From JAVEDQ01 sp963783105 (GTDB taxonomy: Bacteria > Actinomycetota > Actinomycetes > Frankiales > Frankiaceae): a DNA stretch of 64,000 nt. The stretch's first letter is position 1. Each line of letters opens with the position of its first letter. The stretch spans positions 1,010,038 to 1,074,037 of the forward strand of contig CAWAMI010000007.1 of the NCBI GenBank assembly GCA_963783105.1, given 5' to 3'. Made by a program: the position numbers and the translations under genes. Positions 17,321 to 26,441 of the stretch are shown piece after piece. Under the pieces are notes generated by a model. The model did not search any database. It was not told the DNA's origin and saw only the letters and a list, made by a program, of their open reading frames with translations.

Positions 17321-19030
17321 ATGGCCGTGCGCCGTGTGCACAAATGGAATCTCGTCGTCGCTCTCGCCCTCGCGGCGTTGGTCGCGTCGCTGTTCGCCGG
17401 CGCGGGTCCCGCGCCAGGCGGGAAACGAACAGCCGCGGCCGGGAGCCCAGCCGTCAGTCGGCTGCTGCTCACGGTCGCAGGCTCCGAGCGGCCTGCCGTC
17501 GAGCGCGAGGTGCGGGCGCTGGGTGGGACGATCACCCGGCGGTTGCCCCTCGTGTCGGCGCTCGCCGTGACCCTCCCCGCCGGCGCGGTCGGCCGGGTCT
17601 CGTCCCTGTCGGGCGTGATCCAGGCGTCGGCCGACGAGAAGGCCCGGGTGCTCGGCGCCGGGGCCGAGGACGGCGGACCGACCTCGGTGTTCCGTCAGGT
17701 CGTCGGCGCGGACGAGGCGGAACGGAAGGCCGGCGCGGATGGCTCCGGCGTCGGCGTCGCCGTGATCGACACCGGCATCGCCGACGTCCCGGATCTGGCC
17801 GGTCGCGTGCGACCCGTCGTCGACGACCTGGGCCAGCCGCGTCCCTGTCTCAACCTCAGCGGCGAGCCGGACTGCCGGGACTCCTACGGGCACGGCACGT
17901 TCGTCGCGGGTCTCATCGCCGGCAACGGGGCGTCGTCCGGCGGCGTCCATCGAGGGGTCGCCCCGGGTGCCGACCTGATCTCGGTCAAGGTCGCGGGACG
18001 GGACGGCTCCACGGACGTGAGCACCATCCTCGCGGCCATCCAGTGGGTCGTGTCCTACAAGGACACCTACGGCATCCGGGTGCTCAACCTCTCGCTCGGT
18101 ACCGACTCCTCGCAGAGCTATCGGGTCGACCCCCTCAACTTCGCCGTCGAGCGCGCCTGGGCGGCCGGGATCACGGTCGTGGTGGCTGCGGGCAACCTCG
18201 GCCCGGCGGCCGGCACCGTCACCAAGCCGGCCGACGATCCCTTCGTCGTCTCGGTCGGCGCCCTGGACGACCGCGGCACCCCCGGGCTCGGCGACGACAT
18301 GCTGCCGGACTTCTCGAGCCGGGGTCCCACGGCCGCCGACGGCGTGAGCAAGCCCGACATCGCGGCGCCCGGAGGTCATCTGCTGTCCCTCCGCGCGCCG
18401 GACAGCACCATCGACACCCAGTTCCCGCCCCCGTCCGGCGGGGCCTACCGGCGCGGCAGCGGTACCTCGATGGCAGCGGGGCTGGTGTCCGGCGCCGTCG
18501 CGCTGATGTTGCAGATGGATCGCTCCCTGACCCCGGACCGGATCAAGTTCGAGCTGCTCGACACGGCCGCCGGGGCAGCGTCCTTCGACCGCAACTCCGT
18601 CGGTGCCGGCGTCCCCTCGGCGTACCGAGCGGTGACGCAGGCCGCCGACGGGGTCGCGGACGTCGGACTCGAACGGTCCAACGGTCTGGGCCGCCTCGAT
18701 CTCAGTCGCGGGTCGGTCTCGGTGCAGTCGCCCGGGCTGCTCGGGGTGACCTTGGGCGCGACCTCGACGGCTCAGCTTCTGCTGTGGCAGCCGAGCGCGT
18801 TCACGACGTCGGCCTGGAACACCGTGTCCTGGCAGCTGTCACCGTTCGCCCTGGCGCCCTGGCCCGGCACGCAATGGGCGGCCGGCAAGAACTGGCAGGG
18901 CAAGAATTGGCAGGGCAAGAACTGGCAGGGCAAGAACTGGCAGGGCGCGTCCTGGTATGAGCAGCACGACGACAGCCCCTCCTACGGCCGCGGCGGCGAC
19001 GGCTCGGCGTCGTACGGAGCCTGGGACTGA
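17321..19030 (+). CDS. secreted S8 (subtilisin-like) serine protease with GKNWQ tail
   Basis: A 569-residue preproenzyme. It has a signal peptide and a membrane-crossing start (NLVVALALAALVASLFAG), then a propeptide of about 100 residues with an inhibitor-I9-like fold. The catalytic domain carries Asp150 (VIDTGI), His191 (YGHGTFVAG) and Ser383 (GTSMAAG), with AAGNLG supplying the oxyanion asparagine. After the domain, an aromatic segment (LLWQPSAF..AWNTVSW) leads into four GKNWQ pentapeptides and an Asp/Tyr-rich end. Related actinobacterial S8 proteins carry W-rich pentapeptide tails whose role is unknown. It is followed after five bases by the GGDEF-EAL gene. Confidence 0.93.
   Translation: MAVRRVHKWNLVVALALAALVASLFAGAGPAPGGKRTAAAGSPAVSRLLLTVAGSERPAVEREVRALGGTITRRLPLVSALAVTLPAGAVGRVSSLSGVIQASADEKARVLGAGAEDGGPTSVFRQVVGADEAERKAGADGSGVGVAVIDTGIADVPDLAGRVRPVVDDLGQPRPCLNLSGEPDCRDSYGHGTFVAGLIAGNGASSGGVHRGVAPGADLISVKVAGRDGSTDVSTILAAIQWVVSYKDTYGIRVLNLSLGTDSSQSYRVDPLNFAVERAWAAGITVVVAAGNLGPAAGTVTKPADDPFVVSVGALDDRGTPGLGDDMLPDFSSRGPTAADGVSKPDIAAPGGHLLSLRAPDSTIDTQFPPPSGGAYRRGSGTSMAAGLVSGAVALMLQMDRSLTPDRIKFELLDTAAGAASFDRNSVGAGVPSAYRAVTQAADGVADVGLERSNGLGRLDLSRGSVSVQSPGLLGVTLGATSTAQLLLWQPSAFTTSAWNTVSWQLSPFALAPWPGTQWAAGKNWQGKNWQGKNWQGKNWQGASWYEQHDDSPSYGRGGDGSASYGAWD
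18884..18943 (+). repeat. four 15-bp tandem repeats encoding GKNWQ
   Basis: Units at 18884, 18899, 18914 and 18929. Three are identical and one differs by a synonymous C-to-T change. They encode the tryptophan pentapeptide tail of the S8 protease. Near-identity at DNA level points to recent expansion. Confidence 0.9.
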
Positions 19031-19035
19031 ACGCA

Positions 19036-22000
19036 GTGAGGGGGGCCCCGGCTCCCGGGCCCGGGCGTCGGGGGACCACGCCGGGGCTCTCGGGGGGTCC
19101 GGGCGTGCTCGCCGCGGTTCTCGCCGCCGCCGCCGTGGGGCTGACGCTGACCGCGAGCGCGGTCGCTCCGGCGGGCGAGTCAGTGCCCGTCCGGGAGGTC
19201 GCGGCCCTGTTCCTCGTCCTCGTCGTCGCCGGCTTCCTGCAGCTGCAGGTGCGCTACGGCGACGAGGTCGACGCGAGCGACCTGTTCGAGGTGGTCCTGG
19301 CCCCGATCCTGTTCGTGCTCGCCCCGCCGGTCGCGGTCATCCTGACCGCGACGGCCAAGGCGGTGTCCCAGGCATTGCTGCGGGTGGCGCCGGTCAAGGC
19401 CGTCTTCAACGTCGCGCAGTGGGCCTGCGCGGCGGGTGCGGGCGCGCTGGTGCTCGCCGTCGGGCGCGCGTGGCAGCACCCTCGGCCACCGGCGGAGCTG
19501 CTCGTGCTCGCGGTCGCCCTGATCGCGGTCGCCGCCGTCAACCATGTGGCGGTGCTGCTGGTCCTGCGGCTGCTCGACGACGAGACCACCGAGCAGGACG
19601 AGGTGGCGCGGGGCCTCGCGGTCGCGGAAACGAGGCGCCGCCGCGTGCTCGATGCGGCGTCGTTCGCCGTCAACTTCTCGTTCGGCCTGCTGCTGACCGC
19701 GGCCTATCTGGCCAGTCCCTGGTTCATCCTGGTGGCACTGCTCCCGCTGATCGTGCTCAACCGCGCGCAGCGGCTCGCCGCGGCGCGGGCGGCCGACCTC
19801 GAGCGGGTGGACGAGCTCCGGGCCGCCAGCCGCGCCCTGCTCGTCGACGACCCGTGGGACGCCCTCCCGACCTTCCTGGACCGTGTCTGCCGAGGACTCG
19901 GCGCGGACGCCGTCGAGCTGCTGCTCGCGGACGACGACGGCCTCGTCGGCTACCGGGTCTCCCCGTCGGCGCCGCTGTTCGAGTGGCGGGTACCGGTGGA
20001 CGACTCCTCCTCCGAGCCGCTCCTCGGCCTGTCCGAGGCGCTCCTCGTCCCACCCGACCCCGTGCCCGACGACCTCGCCGGCGGGCTGCGTCAGCGAGGA
20101 CATCGCAACCTGCTCGCCGCGCCGCTCGAGCGACCCGGTACCGCCCGTGGCGTCCTGTGCGTCTACGACCGGACGGGGCTCCGGGGTTTCGGCGCGAACC
20201 TCCGGCAGGTCCTCGATCTTCTCTCCCGCGAGCTGGCCGGCGCACTGGCCCGCGGAGAACTACGCCGCCGCTCGGAGGCGGACCGGGCACGCTTCGCCGC
20301 CCTCGTGCAGGGCAGTTCGGACCTCGTCCTCATCGTGGAACCGGGCTCTGTGGTCCGCTTCGCCAGTCCCGCTGCGCAACGGGTCCTCGGCCGGCACCCG
20401 GACGACCTGATCGGGCGGCCGCTGGTCGAGGTGTTCGCGGAGCACCAGGCACCCGACATCCGGCAGTGGCTCGCCGAGACCGCGGGCGATCCGAACGGCA
20501 TCCTCCCGCTGGACCTCACGCTCCCCGTGCCCGGTCGGCTACCGCGTCACGTCCAGGCCATCAGCCGCAACCTGCTCGACGACGACGCCGTCGGCGGGAT
20601 CGTCGTCAACGCGCGTGACGTGAGCGAGAGCCGCCGGACACAGGCGCTGATGCAACGGCAGGCCGAGGTCCTCGAGCTGATCGCCGCCGACGCCCCGCTC
20701 CAGCGCACCCTGCGGATGGTCGCCGGCACGGTGGAGGAGCTGCTGCCCGCGAGCCACTGCGTGGTGCACGTCGGCGGCGAGCTGGATTCGTGCTTCGCGA
20801 CCAGCGCGGTGATCGACGATGACGTGGTCGCCCGCCTGGCGCAGCAGCTGGGGCCGGCCACGCCCCCGACCGCCGACGGCGCTCCGGGTCTCGCTCCCGA
20901 CCCGCTTCTCGTCGAGGACGTCGACCGCGACGGCGACCGGCTGGCACCGGACCTCCGGGCGTGGCTCCTCGAGCACGAGATCGCGGCCTGCTGGATCTGG
21001 CCGCTCGTCGAGCGGCGTGAGCGTCGGTTCTCCGGTTGCGTCGCCGTCCTGCTCGAGCGGCCGAGACGTCCGAGTTCGACGGATTCCCGGCTGGTGGACC
21101 TCGCGGCGAAGCTCGCGGCGAACGCGGTCGACCGGTGCCGGGAGCGTCAACAGCTCGCCTACCAGGCCACGCACGACGCGTTGACCGGACTCGCCAATCG
21201 GACCGTTCTGCGCGACCACATCACCCTCGCCCTGGCCCGGATGCGCCGGACCGGCTCCGCCGTGGCCGTCGTGTTCGCGGACCTCGACAACTTCAAGATC
21301 ATCAACGACAGCCTGGGACATCGGGTCGGCGACGCGCTCCTCCAGGAGGTGAGCCGTCGCCTGCTCGGCCTGGTCCGGCCCGGGGACACCGTCGCACGGC
21401 TCGGCGGCGACGAGTTCGTCGTGCTCTGCGGCGACCTCGCGGACCAGGCCGGGGCGATCGCCGTGGCCGAGCGGCTGCTCGACCTGTTGACCGAGGTCGT
21501 GCAGGTCGACGGGCACGAGTTCTACGTCACCGCCAGCCTCGGCATCGCCCTGGCGGTCCGGCCCGGCCAGAATCCCGATCTGCTCGTGGAGAACGCGGAT
21601 GCGGCGATGTACCGCGCCAAGGCCAAGGGCGGCAACTGCTACCAGCTGTTCGACGACACGATGCGCAGCGCCGCGGCCCGACAGCTCGCGACCAGCACGT
21701 CGTTGCGGCAGGCCTTCCGGCGCGGCGAGTTCCGGGTGCACTACCAACCGACCGTCGACCTCGACACCGGACGGGTGACCGGCGTCGAGGCGCTCGTCCG
21801 GTGGGAGCACCCGACGCGCGGCCTGCTCGCCCCCGCCGACTTCATCACGGTGGCGGAGGAGACCGGGATGATCGTGCCGCTGGGCGGACTCGTCCTGCAC
21901 GAATCGTGCCGTCAGGTCGCCCGGTGGCGGGCCGAGAACGGTGGCCGACCCCTCGAACTCGCGGTGAACCTCTCACCCCGCCAGTTCGGCACGGGCGACA

Positions 22001-22473
22001 TCGTCGCGGTGGTGGAGGGGGCGCTGAAGGAGTCCGGGCTGGACGCATGCGCCCTCAACCTGGAGATCACCGAGAGCTCCCTGCTCGAGGACGCCGTCGA
22101 CCTCTGGGATTCCTTGAGGGGCTTGCGGGAGGTCGGGGTGCGGGTGTCGATCGACGACTTCGGGACGGGCTACTCGTCGCTGAGCTACCTGAGCAAGCTG
22201 CCCGTGGACACCCTCAAACTGGACCAGAGCTTCGTCCGACACGTGGCCGACGGCGGCTCCGACCGGGCGATCGCCGAGATGGTGATGGGCCTCGGCCGGA
22301 CGCTCGGGCTGCGGACGGTCGCCGAGGGCATCGAGACCGAGCGGCAGCTGCGGACCTTGCAGCAACTCGGATGCGACGTCGGCCAGGGATACCTCCTGGG
22401 CCGGGCGGTGCCATCGGACGTTCTCGTGCTGGACGACATCTCGACGGTGACGGCCGTCCGGAGCTCCGGCTAG
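19036..22473 (+). CDS. membrane GAF-PAS-GAF-GGDEF-EAL cyclic-di-GMP protein
   Basis: A 1,145-residue signalling protein starting at GTG 19036, five bases after the protease stop. The first 240 residues form six or so membrane helices. A GAF-like region follows (about 255-405), then PAS (about 415-535), a second GAF-like region (about 545-690), a GGDEF domain (motif RLGGDEFVV near 789) and an EAL domain (GVEALVRWEHP near 915, IDDFGTGYSS later). Both catalytic motifs are intact, so synthesis and breakdown of c-di-GMP are each possible. It ends with a hairpin. Confidence 0.93.
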   Translation: MRGAPAPGPGRRGTTPGLSGGPGVLAAVLAAAAVGLTLTASAVAPAGESVPVREVAALFLVLVVAGFLQLQVRYGDEVDASDLFEVVLAPILFVLAPPVAVILTATAKAVSQALLRVAPVKAVFNVAQWACAAGAGALVLAVGRAWQHPRPPAELLVLAVALIAVAAVNHVAVLLVLRLLDDETTEQDEVARGLAVAETRRRRVLDAASFAVNFSFGLLLTAAYLASPWFILVALLPLIVLNRAQRLAAARAADLERVDELRAASRALLVDDPWDALPTFLDRVCRGLGADAVELLLADDDGLVGYRVSPSAPLFEWRVPVDDSSSEPLLGLSEALLVPPDPVPDDLAGGLRQRGHRNLLAAPLERPGTARGVLCVYDRTGLRGFGANLRQVLDLLSRELAGALARGELRRRSEADRARFAALVQGSSDLVLIVEPGSVVRFASPAAQRVLGRHPDDLIGRPLVEVFAEHQAPDIRQWLAETAGDPNGILPLDLTLPVPGRLPRHVQAISRNLLDDDAVGGIVVNARDVSESRRTQALMQRQAEVLELIAADAPLQRTLRMVAGTVEELLPASHCVVHVGGELDSCFATSAVIDDDVVARLAQQLGPATPPTADGAPGLAPDPLLVEDVDRDGDRLAPDLRAWLLEHEIAACWIWPLVERRERRFSGCVAVLLERPRRPSSTDSRLVDLAAKLAANAVDRCRERQQLAYQATHDALTGLANRTVLRDHITLALARMRRTGSAVAVVFADLDNFKIINDSLGHRVGDALLQEVSRRLLGLVRPGDTVARLGGDEFVVLCGDLADQAGAIAVAERLLDLLTEVVQVDGHEFYVTASLGIALAVRPGQNPDLLVENADAAMYRAKAKGGNCYQLFDDTMRSAAARQLATSTSLRQAFRRGEFRVHYQPTVDLDTGRVTGVEALVRWEHPTRGLLAPADFITVAEETGMIVPLGGLVLHESCRQVARWRAENGGRPLELAVNLSPRQFGTGDIVAVVEGALKESGLDACALNLEITESSLLEDAVDLWDSLRGLREVGVRVSIDDFGTGYSSLSYLSKLPVDTLKLDQSFVRHVADGGSDRAIAEMVMGLGRTLGLRTVAEGIETERQLRTLQQLGCDVGQGYLLGRAVPSDVLVLDDISTVTAVRSSG

Positions 22474-22480
22474 CCGGGTC

Positions 22481-22504
22481 CCGCACGCGGGGCGTGCCGT
22501 GCGG
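22481..22504. terminator. hairpin after the GGDEF-EAL gene
   Basis: Arms CCGCACG and CGTGCGG form a 7-bp stem with a 10-base loop, eight bases after the stop codon. It separates the signalling gene from the cox operon. Confidence 0.45.
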
Positions 22505-22608
22505 CTCCGCGGCGAACTCGTTCGGGCCGTTGACGTGCACATGGTTGCAGCCGCAAGCTCGTGACGCGCATCACGCCCGGTGGGCGCTCCTCACTGTGGG
22601 GGTTCGGC

Positions 22609-23484
22609 ATGCAGGTGCCGGCGACATTCGACTACCGACGGGCGAGCAGCGTCGAGGAGGCGCTGGCCCTGCTGGAGCAGGCGGGGGAAGAGAGCAGGCT
22701 GCTCGCCGGCGGTCACAGCCTGCTGCCGATGATGAAGCTGCGGCTCGCGGCGCCCGAGGCGCTCATCGACATCAACGACCTGACGGAGCTCGACTACCTG
22801 CGCCTCGACGGTGACGTGCTCGCCATCGGCGCGCTGACTCGGCACGAGACGCTGCTCGAGTCACCGCTGCTGGCCGAGCACTACCGCATCTTCGGCGAGG
22901 CGGAGCGGGTCATCGCCGACCCGCTCGTGCGCAACCGCGGCACCATCGGCGGCTCCCTCTGTCAGGCAGACCCCGCCGAGGACCTTTCCGCAGTCTGCTG
23001 CGCCCTGCGCGCCGACGCGACGATCCGCTCGTCGTCGGGGACCCGGACGCTGCCGGTGCGCGAGCTCGACGTCGGTCCTTACGAGACAGTGGTACAGCCC
23101 GCCGAGATCCTCACCGAGGTCCGCGTTCCGGTCCGTCCCGGCAGCGGCAGCGCCTACGCGAAGGTGCACCGCCGGATGGGCGATTGGGCCATCGCCGCTG
23201 CGGGGGCCTTCGTCCGTCTCGACGGGGACTCGATCGTCGATGCCGGGATCGGTCTCGCCGCCCTGGGCGCGCCCGGGATGACGTGCCCGGACGCCGAACA
23301 GGCCCTCATCGGAGGACCGGCGAGTCCGGAGGCCTTCGACGTCGCGGCGCGCACGGTCGCCGACAGCGTCGACCCACCCACCGACCAGCGGGGCCCTGCC
23401 GACTACAAGCGGCACCTGGCCGGCGAGCTCACCCGCCGGGTTCTGGCCCGCGCCTCGGCCCGCGCCCGAGGAGGCGAGCACTGA
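22609..23484 (+). CDS. coxM: aerobic CO dehydrogenase, medium (FAD) subunit
   Basis: A 291-residue FAD-binding subunit of a molybdenum hydroxylase. The two flavin motifs of CoxM are present: AGGHS at 33-37 and TIGGS at 112-116. The start ATG 22609 (MQVPATFDY) fits the family N-terminus; an upstream in-frame GTG at 22561 is less likely. It passes electrons from the CoxS iron-sulfur clusters through FAD to a quinone. It is the first gene of the operon, in the canonical M-S-L order, and its stop overlaps the coxS start (TGATG). No obvious regulator gene lies next to it. Confidence 0.92.
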   Translation: MQVPATFDYRRASSVEEALALLEQAGEESRLLAGGHSLLPMMKLRLAAPEALIDINDLTELDYLRLDGDVLAIGALTRHETLLESPLLAEHYRIFGEAERVIADPLVRNRGTIGGSLCQADPAEDLSAVCCALRADATIRSSSGTRTLPVRELDVGPYETVVQPAEILTEVRVPVRPGSGSAYAKVHRRMGDWAIAAAGAFVRLDGDSIVDAGIGLAALGAPGMTCPDAEQALIGGPASPEAFDVAARTVADSVDPPTDQRGPADYKRHLAGELTRRVLARASARARGGEH

Positions 23485-24023
23485 TGCAGGTGTCGACGAT
23501 TCCGGTATCGATGACCGTCAACGGTCGCGAGGTGAGCGCGGACGTCGAGCCGCGCATGCTGCTGGTGCACTTCCTCCGCGACAGACTGCGGCTCACCGGC
23601 ACGCACTGGGGCTGCGACACCTCGAACTGCGGCGCCTGCACCGTGTGGCTCGACGGGGCTCCGGTCAAGAGCTGCACGACGCTGGCCGTCATGGCCGGCG
23701 GACGCTCGGTCCGCACCGTCGAGGACCTGGAGCAGGGCGGCACGCTCGACCCCGTGCAGGAGGGGTTCCTTCAGGAGCACGGGCTGCAGTGCGGCTTCTG
23801 CACCCCGGGAATGCTCATGGTCGGCCGGGCGCTGCTCGACCGGGATCCGTCGCCCGACGAGGCGACGATCCGCGAGGCCATCTCCGGCAACATCTGCCGC
23901 TGCACCGGCTACGAGAACATTGTCCGCGCCATCCGCTGGGCGGCCGAGCATCCCGGCGAGGGCCGTCCCACCAGCGAGACCGAGTCGGCCTCGACCGCAC
24001 CGAGCGCCGGAGCGCAGGCATGA
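23484..24023 (+). CDS. coxS: aerobic CO dehydrogenase, small (2Fe-2S) subunit
   Basis: A 179-residue iron-sulfur subunit. Eight cluster cysteines are all present: Cys44, 49, 52 and 64 (the plant-ferredoxin-type cluster) and Cys103, 106, 138 and 140 (the proximal cluster, in CGFC and CRC). It moves electrons from the molybdenum site of CoxL to the CoxM flavin. The C-terminus is a little longer than usual (family about 160-166), ending in a Ser/Thr/Ala-rich tail. The stop overlaps the coxL start (ATGA). Confidence 0.95.
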   Translation: MQVSTIPVSMTVNGREVSADVEPRMLLVHFLRDRLRLTGTHWGCDTSNCGACTVWLDGAPVKSCTTLAVMAGGRSVRTVEDLEQGGTLDPVQEGFLQEHGLQCGFCTPGMLMVGRALLDRDPSPDEATIREAISGNICRCTGYENIVRAIRWAAEHPGEGRPTSETESASTAPSAGAQA

Positions 24024-26425
24024 GCACCACCGACGCACCCGTCACCCCCCAGCAGCGCAGCCCGGCCGGCAACCCGATCGGCTTCGGCCGCATGCTCCGC
24101 AAGGAGGACGCCCGCTTCCTGCGCGGCAAGGGCAACTACGTCGACGACGTGAACCTGCCCGGCATGCTGCACGGCGCCGTGCTGCGCAGCCCGCTCGCCC
24201 ACGGGCGCATCGTCTCGATCGACACCTCGGCCGCCGAGGCGCATCCGAAGGTGAAAGCGGTGATCACGGGCGCGGTGCTCGAGACCCTGAAGCTCGCCTG
24301 GATGCCGACGCTGTCCAACGACGTCCAGTCGGTGCTCGCCACGGACAAGGTCCGCTTCCAGGGGCAGGAGGTCGCCTTCGTCATCGCCGAGGACCACTAC
24401 AGCGCCCGCGATGCGCTCGAGCTGATCGACGTCGAGTACGAGGCGCTGCCGCCGGTCATCGACGCCCGCAGGGCCCTGGACCCGGACGCAGCCCTCATCC
24501 GGGACGACATCGAGGGCCGGACCGACAACAAGATCTACGACTGGGACGCCGGGGACCGGGAGGCGACCGAGGCGGCCATCGGCCGTGCCGACGTCGTCGT
24601 CGAGCAGGAGATGATTTACCCGCGGGTCCACCCGGCCCCGATGGAGACGTGCGGCGCCGTCGCGTGGATGGAGCCGGTCTCCGGGAAGCTCACGATCTGG
24701 ACGACGACGCAGGCCCCACACGCACACCGCACCCTCTACGCCCTGGTGGCCGGACTGCCCGAGCAGAAGATCCAGGTCATCTCGCCGGACATCGGCGGCG
24801 GCTTCGGCAACAAGGTCGGCATCTACCCCGGCTACGTCTGCGCGATCGTCGGCAGCATCGTCACCGGTGCGCCGGTCAAGTGGGTGGAGGACCGCTCGGA
24901 GAACCTGATGAGCACGTCGTTCGCCCGCGACTACCACATGCGCGGTCGCATCGCCGCGACGCGGGACGGCACGATCAAGGCGCTCGACGTGGACGTCCTC
25001 GCCGACCACGGTGCCTTCAACGGCGTCGCGCAGCCGACGAAGTACCCGGCCGGCTTCTTCCACATCTTCACCGGCTCCTACGACTACCCGGCGGCGCACT
25101 GCCACGTCCGCGCCGTCTACACCAACAAGGCGCCGGGAGGCGTGGCGTACGCCTGCTCCTTCCGCATCACCGAGGCCGTCTATCTCGTCGAGCGGATGGT
25201 CGACTGCCTCGCCGACGAACTCGGGATGGACCCCGCCGAGCTGCGCCGGAAGAACCTGCTACGACCCGAGCAGTTCCCGTACACGACCCCGACGGGCTGG
25301 GAGTACGACTCGGGCAACTACGCCGCCGCGCTGGAGAAGACGCTGGAGATCGCCGGCTACGACGAGCTCCGCGCCGAGCAGGCCCGACGGCGGGCCGATC
25401 CCGATGCCGACTCCCTGATGGGCATCGGGCTGTCGTTCTTCACCGAGGGCGTCGGCGCCGGGCCTCGCAAGCACATGGACATCCTCGGGCTCGGCATGGC
25501 AGACGGTTGCGATCTCCGGCTGCACCCGACCGGCAAGGCCGTGCTGCGGATCTCCGTGCAGAGCCAGGGCCAGGGGCACGAGACGACGTTCGCGCAGATC
25601 GTCGCCCAGGAGCTCGGCCTGCCGCCGGAGGACATCGAGGTCGTGCACGGCGACACCGACGCCACCCCCTTCGGCCTCGGCACCTACGGCTCGCGGTCGA
25701 CGCCGGTCTCCGGCGGTGCGGCCGCCGTCGCAGCGCGCCGGGTGCGGGACAAGGCGCGCATCATCGCCGCGACCGCTCTCGAGGTGTCCGCCGAGGACCT
25801 CGAATGGGCCGACGGACGCTGGTCGGTCAAAGGGGACCCGAGCAAGGGCCAGACCATCGCCGAGAGCGCCTTCGCCGCCCACGGCGACCTCGAGCTTCCC
25901 GACGGCGTGGAGGGGCATCTCGACGCCTCGGTGGTCTACAACCCACCGAACCTGACCTATCCGTTCGGCGCCTACCTGTGCGTCGTGGACGTGGACAAGG
26001 CCACCGGTGAGGTGAAGGTCCGCCGCTTCGTCGCCACCGACGACTGCGGCCCGCGGATCAACCCGATGATCGTCGAGGGGCAGATCCACGGCGGTCTCGC
26101 CGATGGGGTGGGCATGGCGCTCATGCAGGTGATGGCCTTCGACGAGGACGGCAACCACCTCGGCGGCTCGTTGATGGACTACCTGCTGCCGACCGCGCTC
26201 GAGTGCCCGAGCTGGGAACTGGGGCAGACCGTCACGCCGTCGCCGCACCATCCGCAGGGGCTCAAGGGCGTGGGGGAGTCGGCGACCGTCGGTTCGCCCG
26301 CCGCGGTCGTCAACGCGGTCCTCGACGCTTTGCAGATCCGGCACGCCGACATGCCGCTGACCCCGGCCGCGGTGTGGCGGGCGATGCAGGGGCGGCCGAT
26401 GCGACCGGATTTGGCCATCTCATGA
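24020..26425 (+). CDS. coxL: form I aerobic CO dehydrogenase, large (CuMo) subunit
   Basis: An 801-residue catalytic subunit of the xanthine oxidase family. The active-site loop reads AYACSFR (residues 376-382), the form I CO dehydrogenase signature AYxCSFR. Cys379 corresponds to the copper-binding cysteine (Cys388 of Oligotropha). Other molybdopterin motifs include GGGFGNK, QGQGHETTFAQI and the late glutamate loop GVGESATVG. This is distinct from the form II loop AYRGAGR. The enzyme oxidises CO to CO2. The residue at the x position is Ala where I recall Arg in characterised enzymes. With coxM, coxS and maturation genes around it, real CO oxidation is a strong inference. Confidence 0.95.
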   Translation: MSTTDAPVTPQQRSPAGNPIGFGRMLRKEDARFLRGKGNYVDDVNLPGMLHGAVLRSPLAHGRIVSIDTSAAEAHPKVKAVITGAVLETLKLAWMPTLSNDVQSVLATDKVRFQGQEVAFVIAEDHYSARDALELIDVEYEALPPVIDARRALDPDAALIRDDIEGRTDNKIYDWDAGDREATEAAIGRADVVVEQEMIYPRVHPAPMETCGAVAWMEPVSGKLTIWTTTQAPHAHRTLYALVAGLPEQKIQVISPDIGGGFGNKVGIYPGYVCAIVGSIVTGAPVKWVEDRSENLMSTSFARDYHMRGRIAATRDGTIKALDVDVLADHGAFNGVAQPTKYPAGFFHIFTGSYDYPAAHCHVRAVYTNKAPGGVAYACSFRITEAVYLVERMVDCLADELGMDPAELRRKNLLRPEQFPYTTPTGWEYDSGNYAAALEKTLEIAGYDELRAEQARRRADPDADSLMGIGLSFFTEGVGAGPRKHMDILGLGMADGCDLRLHPTGKAVLRISVQSQGQGHETTFAQIVAQELGLPPEDIEVVHGDTDATPFGLGTYGSRSTPVSGGAAAVAARRVRDKARIIAATALEVSAEDLEWADGRWSVKGDPSKGQTIAESAFAAHGDLELPDGVEGHLDASVVYNPPNLTYPFGAYLCVVDVDKATGEVKVRRFVATDDCGPRINPMIVEGQIHGGLADGVGMALMQVMAFDEDGNHLGGSLMDYLLPTALECPSWELGQTVTPSPHHPQGLKGVGESATVGSPAAVVNAVLDALQIRHADMPLTPAAVWRAMQGRPMRPDLAIS

Positions 26426-26441
26426 ACCGGCAGGCCAGCTG

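Noticed and set aside
15224..18379. Very long open frame on the minus strand opposite the propeller and protease genes
   Set aside because: It is antisense to two clear genes, is Arg/Gly/Asp/His-rich without domains, and is a normal by-product of high GC at third codon positions.
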